A stretch of DNA of 64,000 nucleotides from Flagellimonas chongwuensis (GTDB lineage Bacteria > Bacteroidota > Bacteroidia > Flavobacteriales > Flavobacteriaceae): assembly GCF_013376415.1 (NCBI RefSeq), contig NZ_WYET01000003.1, forward strand, positions 124,001 through 188,000, written 5' to 3'. Shown here one piece after another: positions 35,354 to 44,564 of the stretch; positions within the stretch are counted from its first letter, which is position 1, and the number at the start of each line of letters is the position of its first letter. Under the pieces are notes generated by a model. The model saw only the letters and a program-made list of their open reading frames with translations, made no database searches and was not told the DNA's origin. The translations under genes were made by a program, and so were the position numbers.

Positions 35354-36809
35354 TATGGTTTTTGGGAAAAATCAGAGTAAAGGTGGTTCCTACATCCTTT
35401 TCACTTTGTACTTCTATTTTTCCATCCATGGCCTCCACTTGGGTTTTCACCAAATAAAGCCCAAATCCCTTGCCCTCCGTGGCACCACTCAATCTACCGT
35501 ACATATCAAAGATCTTACGTTCTTTTTCGGGTGTCAGCTCCATACCTATTCCATTATCTGTGAACCTTATTAGAATTGAATCGACCAGTTCCTCTGTGTT
35601 TATGGAAATGATAGCAGGTATACCTTCTTTGGCATAATTGATTGCATTTAAAATAAGGTTGTAAAAGATGTTGACCACATAGCTCTTGGCACCAAAAACC
35701 AAATCCATCTTGGTGAAATCTGTACGAATCGTAGCCTTATATTTTGTGATTTCTTCGGATAAAAGTCCATCAACATCCTTCATGACATCCTTTAGGTGAA
35801 CTTCTCTGAATTTCTCCCTGTCCGCGGATTTTAACGATAAGGAAAGGTGTAAATCCTTTATTGTTTGATCTAAGGCCTCGGTTGTGTGCTCTATTTTCTT
35901 TACAATATCGTCGTTCATGGGGTCCTTCCCCCATTCATATATTTTGGACAACATTAAAACATTGGAAATAGGTCCGCGTAGATTATGCGATATGATCCGA
36001 ACAAAGTTCTGGAGCTCATGGTTCTGTTCTACGATTTGTTGATTGGCCAGTACATCTTTGGTAACATCTTGGGTGGTACCTGCCATCCGGTACGGTTTTC
36101 CGTTCTCGTCATAAAACGGCCTCCCTTTTTGATGAACATACCGTATGTTTCCGTTGTCCAGAACAATCCTATGAATCACATCGTGCATCCTGTTTTTCTT
36201 GATGCTATCCTGAACGTCCTCAACGAATCCATCCCTATCTTCAGGGTGAATAATCTTCATCAAGGCATCAAAGGTTGCGTCAAATTTTCCGGGCTCTTGC
36301 TCAAAAATTCTGAACAATTGGTTGCTCCAACTAATTTTATCCTCTCGGATGTCCCAGTTCCAATGCCCAAAGACGGTTATTTCCTGAGCTTCTCTATACC
36401 TTCGTTCGCTTTCTTGCAGCCTATGTGTATTTTTTACAACTTGGGAAATATCTTTTTGCCAAATACAGCACCCTATAACTTCACCGAAGTTGTTCATAAA
36501 AGGTTGAAAAGAGAACTCGTGCACCGTCAATTCCCCATTTTCCTCAAAGGTATGTTTGGATGTTGTTGGATAACGATCAAGTGCCTGCGCACAACCCTTA
36601 CTACAGGGATTAAAGAAGTACGCGGACTGATAAACGGGATGTAAATCCATACCTCGTTCAGGCTTTCCCCAACCGGCTTTGCTTAGACGGTCCCCAAAAG
36701 ATGTATTAAAAGCAGTCAACTTATAATCTACATCCATGGCCCATACCGCATCATACCTATCCTCAACGATTTCAACCTTGTTATCAATTAAGATATGTTT
36801 ATGCTTCAC
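35346..36809 (-). CDS. PAS-domain sensor histidine kinase
   Basis: 487 residues with no membrane helices, so likely a soluble sensor. An N-terminal PAS-like region (about 20-130, with the cluster NPCSKGCAQALD) and a second PAS_3-type domain (about 131-260, GHWNWDIREDKISWSNQLF, IHPEDRDGFVEDVQ) precede the kinase core. The dimerisation box holds His in FVRIISHNLRGPISNVL, and the ATP domain shows YNLILNAINYA (N box), FTDNGIGMEL and GKGFGLYLVKTQV. A soluble double-PAS sensor fits sensing of internal redox or oxygen state, which is inference. It lies 81 bp downstream of a response regulator gene and is likely its partner. Confidence 0.9.
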   Translation of the reverse strand: MKHKHILIDNKVEIVEDRYDAVWAMDVDYKLTAFNTSFGDRLSKAGWGKPERGMDLHPVYQSAYFFNPCSKGCAQALDRYPTTSKHTFEENGELTVHEFSFQPFMNNFGEVIGCCIWQKDISQVVKNTHRLQESERRYREAQEITVFGHWNWDIREDKISWSNQLFRIFEQEPGKFDATFDALMKIIHPEDRDGFVEDVQDSIKKNRMHDVIHRIVLDNGNIRYVHQKGRPFYDENGKPYRMAGTTQDVTKDVLANQQIVEQNHELQNFVRIISHNLRGPISNVLMLSKIYEWGKDPMNDDIVKKIEHTTEALDQTIKDLHLSLSLKSADREKFREVHLKDVMKDVDGLLSEEITKYKATIRTDFTKMDLVFGAKSYVVNIFYNLILNAINYAKEGIPAIISINTEELVDSILIRFTDNGIGMELTPEKERKIFDMYGRLSGATEGKGFGLYLVKTQVEAMDGKIEVQSEKDVGTTFTLIFPKNHIT

Positions 36810-36890
36810 GGTTAAAATTTAATTTAAGAATAAAACAATGTCACCTATAGGGGGAACAATCAAAGGTTTTACTACTAAATATACGAACTA

Positions 36891-37280
36891 TTATTTATTA
36901 GCTCCTTGCAAATAATCCTCCAAGTGCTCGATACGCAATGGTTTAGTGATAAACTTCTTTACAAATTTACCGTACTTCTCAGCCTCGGCTTTATCCGCCT
37001 CTGCCTCAGAAGAGGTTACCAAGAGGACTTCATTGGTTTCTGGAAAGTCTTCAAGCATCATGAATTCCAAAAATTCAAATCCGCTCATTTCCGGCATATT
37101 TATATCCAATAAAATAAGTGTTTTTATCCCGGGGTTATCTCTATACCTCAAATCGTCTAGGGCCAATTCGGGATTAGTAAAACTCTTCACCCTATCTTCC
37201 ATTCCCATTCTTCTAAAGTGAATAGCATTTACAGTATTCACCAGGTCTTCGTCATCGACCAAGTATATTTCCTTGTACAT
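36891..37280 (-). CDS. single-domain response regulator
   Basis: 129 residues made only of a receiver domain. YLVDDEDLVN gives the acidic pair, LLDINMPEMSG the phospho-acceptor Asp (about residue 60), VTSSEAEADK the conserved Ser/Thr and FITKPL the conserved Lys. There is no DNA-binding or enzymatic output domain, so it probably acts through protein contact or a phosphorelay with the kinase encoded immediately downstream. An FNR-type dyad lies 52 bp upstream of its ATG. Confidence 0.92.
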   Translation of the reverse strand: MYKEIYLVDDEDLVNTVNAIHFRRMGMEDRVKSFTNPELALDDLRYRDNPGIKTLILLDINMPEMSGFEFLEFMMLEDFPETNEVLLVTSSEAEADKAEAEKYGKFVKKFITKPLRIEHLEDYLQGANK

Positions 37281-37872
37281 AGCTTCTGGCCTATTTAGTT
37301 GGTTTCAGTTTGGTTTTATTGTGAAAAAAATTGACAAATATCAATAATTTCCATCTAATAAAACTCCAATAATAATGTTTTATTACAAATAAAAGTAACC
37401 CTTTGTGTATTGAATCAAGAAATTAAAAGATTCTTATAAATCCCATTAGACCCAATACCTTTCCAAACACCTGATTGTCTTAAATTTACAATTATTCTTG
37501 TATTTTAACAAAAACTCACCTAGAATTTTAAGTCCCTTTATTTATTCAAACCTTTATATTCTTATCTCCTATATTGTTTAGAAGATATCAACCAATGTTT
37601 AAGTCCGGTATGGCTCACTTAATAGATGAATTACAAAGTAGTTTTATGTAATTTCAAAATAGCAGTGAATAGAATACGTGCCCTTAATGTCCATACATTT
37701 TTATTTGCAAGCACCTATCCTATTTATAAAATGCCAACATTAGAGTTGAGAATTAACTTGATGCATAATTCTACACATAGAATTCTATTCAATCCACAAA
37801 TTTTTCCTTCTTATGGTATAAATAATTTCATTTTCAACTCTTTTTTCTATTTTTAGTGGGAATACCAACCTC
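37281..37872. other. 592-bp AT-rich intergenic region
   Basis: The gap between the divergent response regulator and the TonB-receptor operon contains the FNR-type dyad at 37332-37343. Beyond it I see no tRNA, terminator-like hairpin or convincing short gene; a 76-residue frame on the plus strand looks like chance. Confidence 0.7.
37332..37343 (-). promoter_or_regulatory. FNR-type site upstream of the response regulator/kinase pair
   Basis: The dyad TGACAAATATCA lies 52 bp from the response-regulator ATG, like the other seven sites, but the expected -7 position (37301-37308) reads CTGAAACC on the minus strand, which does not match TAnnTTTG. The operator is probable; the promoter is not resolved. 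Confidence 0.55.
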
Positions 37873-38610
37873 ATGAAAACCAAAACAATAGTTCTTTCCT
37901 TATGGGCAACTATTATTTGTTCTGGCTCTTTAATTAGTCAAAACATGCCCAGCGAACCCGCCTATTATAATTGGTTCGACAGTAAAGTCCAGCGCTACAA
38001 CACAGGACTTTTCAATGGCATCCGATATACAGAACAGTATAGGACCATTAACGAAAAGCATAAGTTTTTTGAGAAAAGTGAATTTCAGTTGGGATCAGTC
38101 GTATACAATGGCCAATTTTACGACCAAACTCCCCTAAAATATGATCTGGACACCGACCAATTACTTCTAAACATTGGATACAATTATAAATTCCCAACAT
38201 TGATTCTTCTTAAATCCAAGGTAGAAGGTTTTAGAATTGGAGATAGCCATTTTGTTCATATTGAAAATAAATCAGATGAAACCGATATGGAAGGTTTTTA
38301 TCAAGTGTTGGTAGCCAATGATTCTATAAGACTTCTTAAGAAGAATAGTAAAAAGAGGTTCAAGAGGATTAAGGGAAGTACCATTTACTACGAATTTTTA
38401 CCGGAAAACAATTATGTAATCGACTATGGTGATTCCTATTATAACATCGCCAAAAAAAAGGATGTCATTAGAATATGGCCCAACAAAAGGGATTTCATTA
38501 ATGAGAATTATAACCCGGCGTTAAGGAAAATCAATGAGGATGATTTTTGGACAAGCTTCTTTTCTAAGTTATCCGATTCTTTTAATACACAAAACATCGG
38601 GAAAGAATGA
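37873..38610 (+). CDS. exported protein of unknown function, first gene of TonB-receptor operon
   Basis: 245 residues. An N-terminal signal peptide (MKTKTIVLSLWATIICSGSLISQ) is followed by a basic/aromatic mature protein (YYNWFDSKVQRYNTGLFNGIRY, KKNSKKRFKRIKG). I recognise no domain. The stop overlaps the start of the TonB-dependent receptor gene by 4 bp (ATGA), so they are translationally coupled and it may be a partner of the receptor, as in other Bacteroidota uptake loci. Confidence 0.75.
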   Translation: MKTKTIVLSLWATIICSGSLISQNMPSEPAYYNWFDSKVQRYNTGLFNGIRYTEQYRTINEKHKFFEKSEFQLGSVVYNGQFYDQTPLKYDLDTDQLLLNIGYNYKFPTLILLKSKVEGFRIGDSHFVHIENKSDETDMEGFYQVLVANDSIRLLKKNSKKRFKRIKGSTIYYEFLPENNYVIDYGDSYYNIAKKKDVIRIWPNKRDFINENYNPALRKINEDDFWTSFFSKLSDSFNTQNIGKE

Positions 38611-41378
38611 TCAAAAAACCTCTAATCTTATTGGTTCTGCTCTTCGGAACCATGCTAATCGCCCAAGAAAAAAATCCAAAATTTAGTTTTGATTTTGATA
38701 ATGTAAGTTTGACCGAAGCTCTGAACACCATTGAATCCGATGCCAATGTTCTTTTCTATTATGATGAGAATTGGCTTTTAGGAGCAACCATTTCGGTCTC
38801 GTTCGTCAACAAACCTTTGTCGGAGATCCTCACCTCTATTTTGGAAGAAACCAACATCAACTTTTTTAGGTTAAGCGATGATAAAATCATTTTGACCCAA
38901 AACAGTATTGTATATGATAGTTTGCCCGAAGGTTTTTTCGGAAAAGAACAAACGGATTCGATAGAAGAAAGAACCGATATTAAAGTGTACAGCAATCCTG
39001 TTTTTTCAAATATCGAGGCAACAAAGGCAAATACAGTAACACGAACTGTAAGAATAGGCAAGGAAAACGTATCGGACAATAGAACCACTTTCAAAATAAG
39101 TGGTTATGCGACCACGGTAGAGCAAAACCAGCCCATTCCCGACCTTTCCATTGTGCTCAATGGCAAGAGTACAGGTACCGCAACAAATACTGAAGGATAC
39201 TATGAACTGGAAGTGCCGGCAGGCACCAGCATTATCAAAACCAGTTCTTTGGGCATAGAGCCCAGCACCACTAGAGTAATCGTATTCAATGATGGCGAAC
39301 TCAACTTTCAACTTAATGAAAGTGTAGAATTTCTGGATGAAGTCATTGTAGAGGCAGATGCATCCAAAAATGTCGAGGAAGCTATATCTGGAAGTACAGA
39401 GCTTGTAGTGGAAGAGACCAAAAACATTCCTCTGGTACTCGGTGAAAGAGATGTCCTGAAAGTTGCCGCTACGCTACCCGGAATATCCACCGCTGGTGAA
39501 GGAGCCGCAGGTTTTAACGTAAGGGGAGGTAGTACCGACCAAAACCTGATGTTGTTGGACAATGCGGTAATCTATAATCCCTCCCACTTTTTTGGAATTT
39601 TTCAGGCACTGAACCCTTTTACCACGAAAGATGTAAAGATTCTTAAAGGGGGGATTCCTGCAGAATATGGAGGACGTCTATCTTCCGTATTCGATATAAC
39701 CTCAAAAGATGCCAATACCGAAAAAATAGCAGGTGAGGCTGCCATTGGCCCAGTTACCAGTAATGTTGCCTTAGAAATTCCTGTAATAAAAGGAAAATCC
39801 GGACTACTTGTTGGTGGCAGGGGTACGTATTCCGGTTGGATTCTTCGGTCGTTGGAGGAAGAATCATTGCAAAACAGTGAAGCTTCTTTTTATGATGCCA
39901 TAGCCAAATACACCCATAAGTTCAACGAAAAAAATACCGTAAAGGTTATGGGCTATTACAGCAACGACGCCTTTAGTATTACCTCAGATTCTATTTATGG
40001 ATACAACAACAGGCTGTTTTCGTTGCAATGGGACCATCAATTCAATGAAAAAAATACCGGTAGCCTTGTACTTGCGAACAGCAATTACAAATTCAACATC
40101 GCATATGAAGGCAACTCGGACAACAATTTTGACCTTGGCTTTGTGGTGGATGAAACTGAAGCCAAATTCAAGTTCACCTACCTTTATAGCAAAGCACACA
40201 AATTTGATTATGGGCTATCCGCAAAATTGTACAACGTTCAACCCGGAAATTTTGAGCCCAAAGGGAGCAACTCTATAGTTACCCCCATAAATATACCAAA
40301 GGAAAAGGCACTCGAGGGTGCGGTTTATCTATCCGATAATTTTACGGTAAACGACAAACTTTTAATCGATGCCGGTATTAGATACTCTGTATTTGCCGCC
40401 TTGGGCAGTACCGAAGCCAGAATTTACGAGGAAAATATGCCAAAGAACGAGGAAACCTTGGTAGAGACCGTTTCCTATGATAACAACGAAATTGTGGAAA
40501 CCTATGGCGGGCCCGAAATTCGCTTGTCAGCAAGGTACTTTCTTGGGCCTGACTTTTCGGTAAAAGCGAGTTTTAACACCACCTATCAATACATTCATAG
40601 ATTGTCCAACACCACCACAATTAGTCCTATTGATACTTGGAAACTTTCGGATAATAACATAAAACCTCAAATGGGAAGACAGGTAGGATTGGGCTTCTAC
40701 AAAAATTTAGAGGGCAACCTTTACGAGCTTAGCTTGGAAGGATATTACAAGGAATCCGATAATCTATTGGATTTTAAAGTGGGGTCCGACCTTTTGCTCA
40801 ACGAGACCATTGAAACCGAAACCTTACAAGGTGATGGCCAAGCCTATGGTCTCGAGTTTTTGATACGCAAAAACTATGGAAAACTCAATGGATGGCTAGG
40901 TTACACCTATTCAAGGTCCTTTTTAAAACTGGATAGCGAATTTGCCGAGGAACGCGTGAACAATGGCGATTTTTTTCCCACCAATTACGACAAACCGCAC
41001 GATTTCAGCGCCGTTTTAAACTACAAATTGACCAAAAGATTCAGTTTATCGGCAAACTTGGTCTATCAAACAGGAAGGCCCGTGACCTATCCGGTGGCCC
41101 GTTACAATTTTAACAACTCAGAATATGTAGTCTACAGTAACCGAAATGAGTTCAGGATTCCGGATTATTATCGATTGGACTTGGGCTTTAATATAGAAGG
41201 TAATCACAAACTGAAAAAATTCGCCCATAGCTTTTGGAACATTTCCATCTATAATGTTTTAGGAAGAAACAACCCTTACTCTGTATTCTTTGCGACCGAA
41301 AATGGAGAGCTGAAAGCTTATCAAAGTTCAATTTTTTCGATACCCGTGCCTACCATAACGTATAATTTTAAATTCTAA
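38607..41378 (+). CDS. TonB-dependent outer-membrane receptor with N-terminal STN domain
   Basis: 923 residues. After a signal peptide (ILLVLLFGTMLIAQE) there is a secretin/TonB N-terminal short domain (about 25-100, FDNVSLTEALNTIESDANVLFYYDE). A carboxypeptidase regulatory-like domain (about 160-250, ISGYATTVEQNQPIPD) comes next. The plug follows with GFNVRGGSTDQNLMLLDNAV and ILKGGIPAEYGGRLSSVFDI, and a beta-barrel ends in the aromatic ITYNFKF. It imports a large or chelated substrate using ExbBD/TonB energy. An STN domain often signals to anti-sigma factors, yet no FecI/FecR-type gene lies next to it. The substrate is unknown. Confidence 0.93.
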   Translation: MIKKPLILLVLLFGTMLIAQEKNPKFSFDFDNVSLTEALNTIESDANVLFYYDENWLLGATISVSFVNKPLSEILTSILEETNINFFRLSDDKIILTQNSIVYDSLPEGFFGKEQTDSIEERTDIKVYSNPVFSNIEATKANTVTRTVRIGKENVSDNRTTFKISGYATTVEQNQPIPDLSIVLNGKSTGTATNTEGYYELEVPAGTSIIKTSSLGIEPSTTRVIVFNDGELNFQLNESVEFLDEVIVEADASKNVEEAISGSTELVVEETKNIPLVLGERDVLKVAATLPGISTAGEGAAGFNVRGGSTDQNLMLLDNAVIYNPSHFFGIFQALNPFTTKDVKILKGGIPAEYGGRLSSVFDITSKDANTEKIAGEAAIGPVTSNVALEIPVIKGKSGLLVGGRGTYSGWILRSLEEESLQNSEASFYDAIAKYTHKFNEKNTVKVMGYYSNDAFSITSDSIYGYNNRLFSLQWDHQFNEKNTGSLVLANSNYKFNIAYEGNSDNNFDLGFVVDETEAKFKFTYLYSKAHKFDYGLSAKLYNVQPGNFEPKGSNSIVTPINIPKEKALEGAVYLSDNFTVNDKLLIDAGIRYSVFAALGSTEARIYEENMPKNEETLVETVSYDNNEIVETYGGPEIRLSARYFLGPDFSVKASFNTTYQYIHRLSNTTTISPIDTWKLSDNNIKPQMGRQVGLGFYKNLEGNLYELSLEGYYKESDNLLDFKVGSDLLLNETIETETLQGDGQAYGLEFLIRKNYGKLNGWLGYTYSRSFLKLDSEFAEERVNNGDFFPTNYDKPHDFSAVLNYKLTKRFSLSANLVYQTGRPVTYPVARYNFNNSEYVVYSNRNEFRIPDYYRLDLGFNIEGNHKLKKFAHSFWNISIYNVLGRNNPYSVFFATENGELKAYQSSIFSIPVPTITYNFKF

Positions 41379-41384
41379 CCCAAG

Positions 41385-42608
41385 ATGCAGATTAAAACCA
41401 TAGCTAGATACTTTTTCTATTGCAGTTGTTTGCTATTGGCCATTAACTGCGTGGACCCATTCGAAATACAAACGGATGAATTCGAGAGGTCCGTAGTAAT
41501 CGAAGGCACCATTACCAATCAAAATAAAACCCAGAAAATATTGATTTCGCAAACCTTTCCATTAGATACGGTCTTGATGTCGGGTCTGAGCAACGCTCAA
41601 GTATCTGTATCCGACAGTAACGGTTCCGTATACTCCTTTACAGAAGCAAATGTGGGCGAATACACTTCAACTTCACCGTTTGCAGCAGAAGCCGGATTGA
41701 CATACACCCTACGTGTCGAAACCTCGGATGGAAGGACCTATATTTCGGAGGACACTCCTGTTCCCTCAACATCCTCGATAGAAAATATCTATGCCGAAAG
41801 GGATTTTAAGGACGATGCAGAGGAAGGCATGTTCATCTACGTGGATAGTTACGACCCCTCCGGGGAATCCAAGTACTATCGTTTTGAATATGAAGAAACC
41901 TATAAGATCATAGCTCCATTTTGGAATGCCGGTGATGTAAATGTAATTGCTGGATATCCCAATCCTCAATTTTCCATTGTACCGCGTTCCCAGGAAGAGC
42001 AGATTTGTTACAATACCATAAAATCCAACACTATTATTCAGGAAAACACTACCAACTTTAACGAAGACCGTATCAGTAAGTTTCCGGTTAGGTTTATAAA
42101 CAGGGACAATTATATTCTAACTCACCGGTACAGTATTTTGATCAAACAGTACGTGCAGAGTCGGGCAGCGTTTGCCTATTACGAAACGTTGGGAAAATTA
42201 TCAGGCTCGGAAAGTCTGTTTTCACAATTGCAGACCGGATTCGTGGAAGGGAATATCTATTCCGAAGCAAACAGCGATGAAAAGGTCATCGGTTTTTTTC
42301 AAGTAAGTACGGTATCAGAAGAAAGGATTTTCTTTAATTATGACGATTTTTTCCCAGGGGAAAGATTGCCGGATTTTGTAAGTGACTGTCCCCTACTTTC
42401 GCCTCCGGTTATGACAGAAGGCGGGATTTCACCTTTGTTGGATGCAGTGGAACAAGACCTTATAACCTATTACGAAGATTATTCCCCACCCGATAATGGA
42501 CTTATTCAAACAGAACCACACGGTCCATACTATATGGTATACAGGGTATGTGGCGACTGTACAGCACTGGGAGATAACACAGTACCAGATTTTTGGGTAG
42601 AAGACTAA
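41385..42608 (+). CDS. DUF4249 domain-containing lipoprotein
   Basis: 407 residues. A lipobox-like LLAINC (Cys near residue 22) precedes DPFEIQTDEFERSVVIEGTITNQNKTQKILISQ and SNAQVSVSDSNGSVYSFTEANVGEYTS, both characteristic of DUF4249. These lipoproteins are regularly encoded next to TonB-dependent receptors in Bacteroidota and probably form part of the surface binding complex, in the manner of SusD-like partners. It starts 6 bp after the receptor stop codon. Confidence 0.88.
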   Translation: MQIKTIARYFFYCSCLLLAINCVDPFEIQTDEFERSVVIEGTITNQNKTQKILISQTFPLDTVLMSGLSNAQVSVSDSNGSVYSFTEANVGEYTSTSPFAAEAGLTYTLRVETSDGRTYISEDTPVPSTSSIENIYAERDFKDDAEEGMFIYVDSYDPSGESKYYRFEYEETYKIIAPFWNAGDVNVIAGYPNPQFSIVPRSQEEQICYNTIKSNTIIQENTTNFNEDRISKFPVRFINRDNYILTHRYSILIKQYVQSRAAFAYYETLGKLSGSESLFSQLQTGFVEGNIYSEANSDEKVIGFFQVSTVSEERIFFNYDDFFPGERLPDFVSDCPLLSPPVMTEGGISPLLDAVEQDLITYYEDYSPPDNGLIQTEPHGPYYMVYRVCGDCTALGDNTVPDFWVED

Positions 42609-42618
42609 AAAATATGGC

Positions 42619-44367
42619 ATGAAAACTATAGCACTATACCTCTTCCTCTTCATTCATGTAGGGATTTTTACAATGAACGCACAGAACAGCGCTGAAGACT
42701 TAACAATGAACAATATACGCGTTCCGCATCAGGAACAAGTATATCTGCATACAAATGCGACCATGATGTTTGTGGGAGAATATATGTACTACACGCTGTA
42801 TTGTTTAAAAGAAAACACGGGGCAATTGAGCAATGTAAGCAAAATAGCCTATGTAAAATTGGTCAACCAGGATAAAGAAGTGGTCCTCAACTTTAAAATC
42901 AAACTCGAAAACGGCATAGGCGACAGTAATTTTTTTATTCCTTCAAGCATACCTTCGGGGAACTATAAATTGTTGGCATACACGCAATGGATGTTGAACA
43001 ACGGAAGAAACTACTTTTACTCCAAAGATATAACCATACTTAATCCTTATACCAGTAATCAAGCTGTTTTTCGCTCACAGACAACAGACACGGCCCCCGA
43101 AATAGTACGGCAAGATCTCAATGAACCCACCGTCCGACCATCTTTGTCCATATCCTTAAACCGTCGCCAATTTGGAACTCGCGAGCAGGTTTCTTTGAAC
43201 ATTACGCCTTATCCTGGACAAGAAAGTTCAGGAAACTATTCCATCTCCATTAATAAAGTAGATGAGTTGGAAGTAAAGGTGAATAAAACTGCTTTGGATT
43301 TTCGTAAATCCTATCCAAAAAAGCAATCCCTTAAACAGCAGATATTGCCAGAACTTAGGGGTGAATTGTTAAAAGGAAAACTCTCGGTACCCGATAGCGT
43401 TGAATTGGGCAACGGTCCAACGATTATAGGAGCTTCTTTTCCGGGAGAAAACTACCTTTTTAAAACTGCAACTCCAGATAACAATGGTGTTTTCTACATC
43501 AATGTGGATGAAGATTATAGTTCGGATGATTTATTTCTTCAGGTCATTTCGAAAAATAATGCAGATTATGACATTGTCATAGAGAGCGAGGAAGATATTG
43601 ATTTGAACCCATTACAATTCAAAAGTTTTGAACTCGACAAGGAGATGGAAGCCATCATAAAAGAACGAAGTATCTACAATCAAATCGAAAACGCTTATTA
43701 CAGCAGTAAACCGGACACCATCCTCATTGAAAATAGAAATGCCCGCTTTTATGGTCCGGCCACGATGACTTATCCTTTGGATGACTATACTAGGTTTTCC
43801 ACCATTAAAGAAACTTTCGTGGAAGTAGTGGAACATGTCTGGATACAAAAAAACTCGAATGATGAGCAAGAGTTCCATGTGAGACCTTTACCTCCAAACT
43901 TGGATTCCGGAGAACTGCCATTGATTTTTATTGATGGAATATTGGTGCAGGATGCTCAAAGACTGTTGGACCTACCAGCAGCAAGGGTGGAATCCATCTC
44001 CATTTCCCGGAACCAACATTTTTATGGCAACAAAACCTTCCAAGGTGTGGTGGATGTGTCCACCTTTAAATCAGACTATTACACTTACTATTATTCGCCA
44101 TACATAAAAACACATAAGCTTTTTAAACCCAACGGAGGTAAACAATATTACCAACAATCATACGAAGGCGATTTAAAAGAAAAATATCAGCGACTCCCTG
44201 ATTTTAGATATCAACTACTTTGGTTGCCAAAATTTGAATTCAAGGGTATAGAGGAAAACGTATCCTTTTACAGCTCCGACATTAGTGGAACTTTCGAGAT
44301 ATCCCTGGAAGGATTTACAAAAAATGGTGTTCCAGTATCGCTAAAGAAACAATTTACGGTAGAATAA
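42619..44367 (+). CDS. exported protein with MG2-like and plug-like regions
   Basis: 582 residues. A signal peptide ends near NAQ (MKTIALYLFLFIHVGIF...). Residues about 30-140 (VPHQEQVYLHTNATMMFVGEYMYY, IPSGNYKLLAYTQWML) look like the MG2 domain of alpha-2-macroglobulin-type proteins. Residues about 427-480 (LPLIFIDGILVQDAQRLL, ISISRNQHFYGNKTF, QGVVDVST) resemble a TonB-receptor plug without any barrel after it. The protein ends in soluble beta-rich sequence. It follows the DUF4249 gene by 10 bp, closing the operon. The role is unknown; substrate capture or delivery to the receptor is inference. Confidence 0.75.
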   Translation: MKTIALYLFLFIHVGIFTMNAQNSAEDLTMNNIRVPHQEQVYLHTNATMMFVGEYMYYTLYCLKENTGQLSNVSKIAYVKLVNQDKEVVLNFKIKLENGIGDSNFFIPSSIPSGNYKLLAYTQWMLNNGRNYFYSKDITILNPYTSNQAVFRSQTTDTAPEIVRQDLNEPTVRPSLSISLNRRQFGTREQVSLNITPYPGQESSGNYSISINKVDELEVKVNKTALDFRKSYPKKQSLKQQILPELRGELLKGKLSVPDSVELGNGPTIIGASFPGENYLFKTATPDNNGVFYINVDEDYSSDDLFLQVISKNNADYDIVIESEEDIDLNPLQFKSFELDKEMEAIIKERSIYNQIENAYYSSKPDTILIENRNARFYGPATMTYPLDDYTRFSTIKETFVEVVEHVWIQKNSNDEQEFHVRPLPPNLDSGELPLIFIDGILVQDAQRLLDLPAARVESISISRNQHFYGNKTFQGVVDVSTFKSDYYTYYYSPYIKTHKLFKPNGGKQYYQQSYEGDLKEKYQRLPDFRYQLLWLPKFEFKGIEENVSFYSSDISGTFEISLEGFTKNGVPVSLKKQFTVE

Positions 44368-44564
44368 TACTTTTTTTGCCAAAACAGCTGGAAGTACATC
44401 CATCTCCCAAACTTGTTAAAAAAAAGCCTTACCGAAACAGGTAAATGCTTATTATTTAGGTGTTTACCAACTGTTTTAACTCAATACACAACAAAAAAAA
44501 CCTTTGTGCCTAAACTTTTTTTATTTTCATACATGTAATATTTTACTTACATATTTTGTAGATA

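Noticed and set aside
37626-37856. 76-residue open frame in the intergenic region before the TonB-receptor operon
   Set aside because: AT-rich, repetitive Asn/Ile/Phe content, no family resemblance, and no spacing or start signal; looks like chance.
44400-44490. Terminator hairpin after the MG2-like gene (GGTAAA ... TTTACC)
   Set aside because: The stem is only about six base pairs with a long loop and no T-run, so it is not reported as a terminator.
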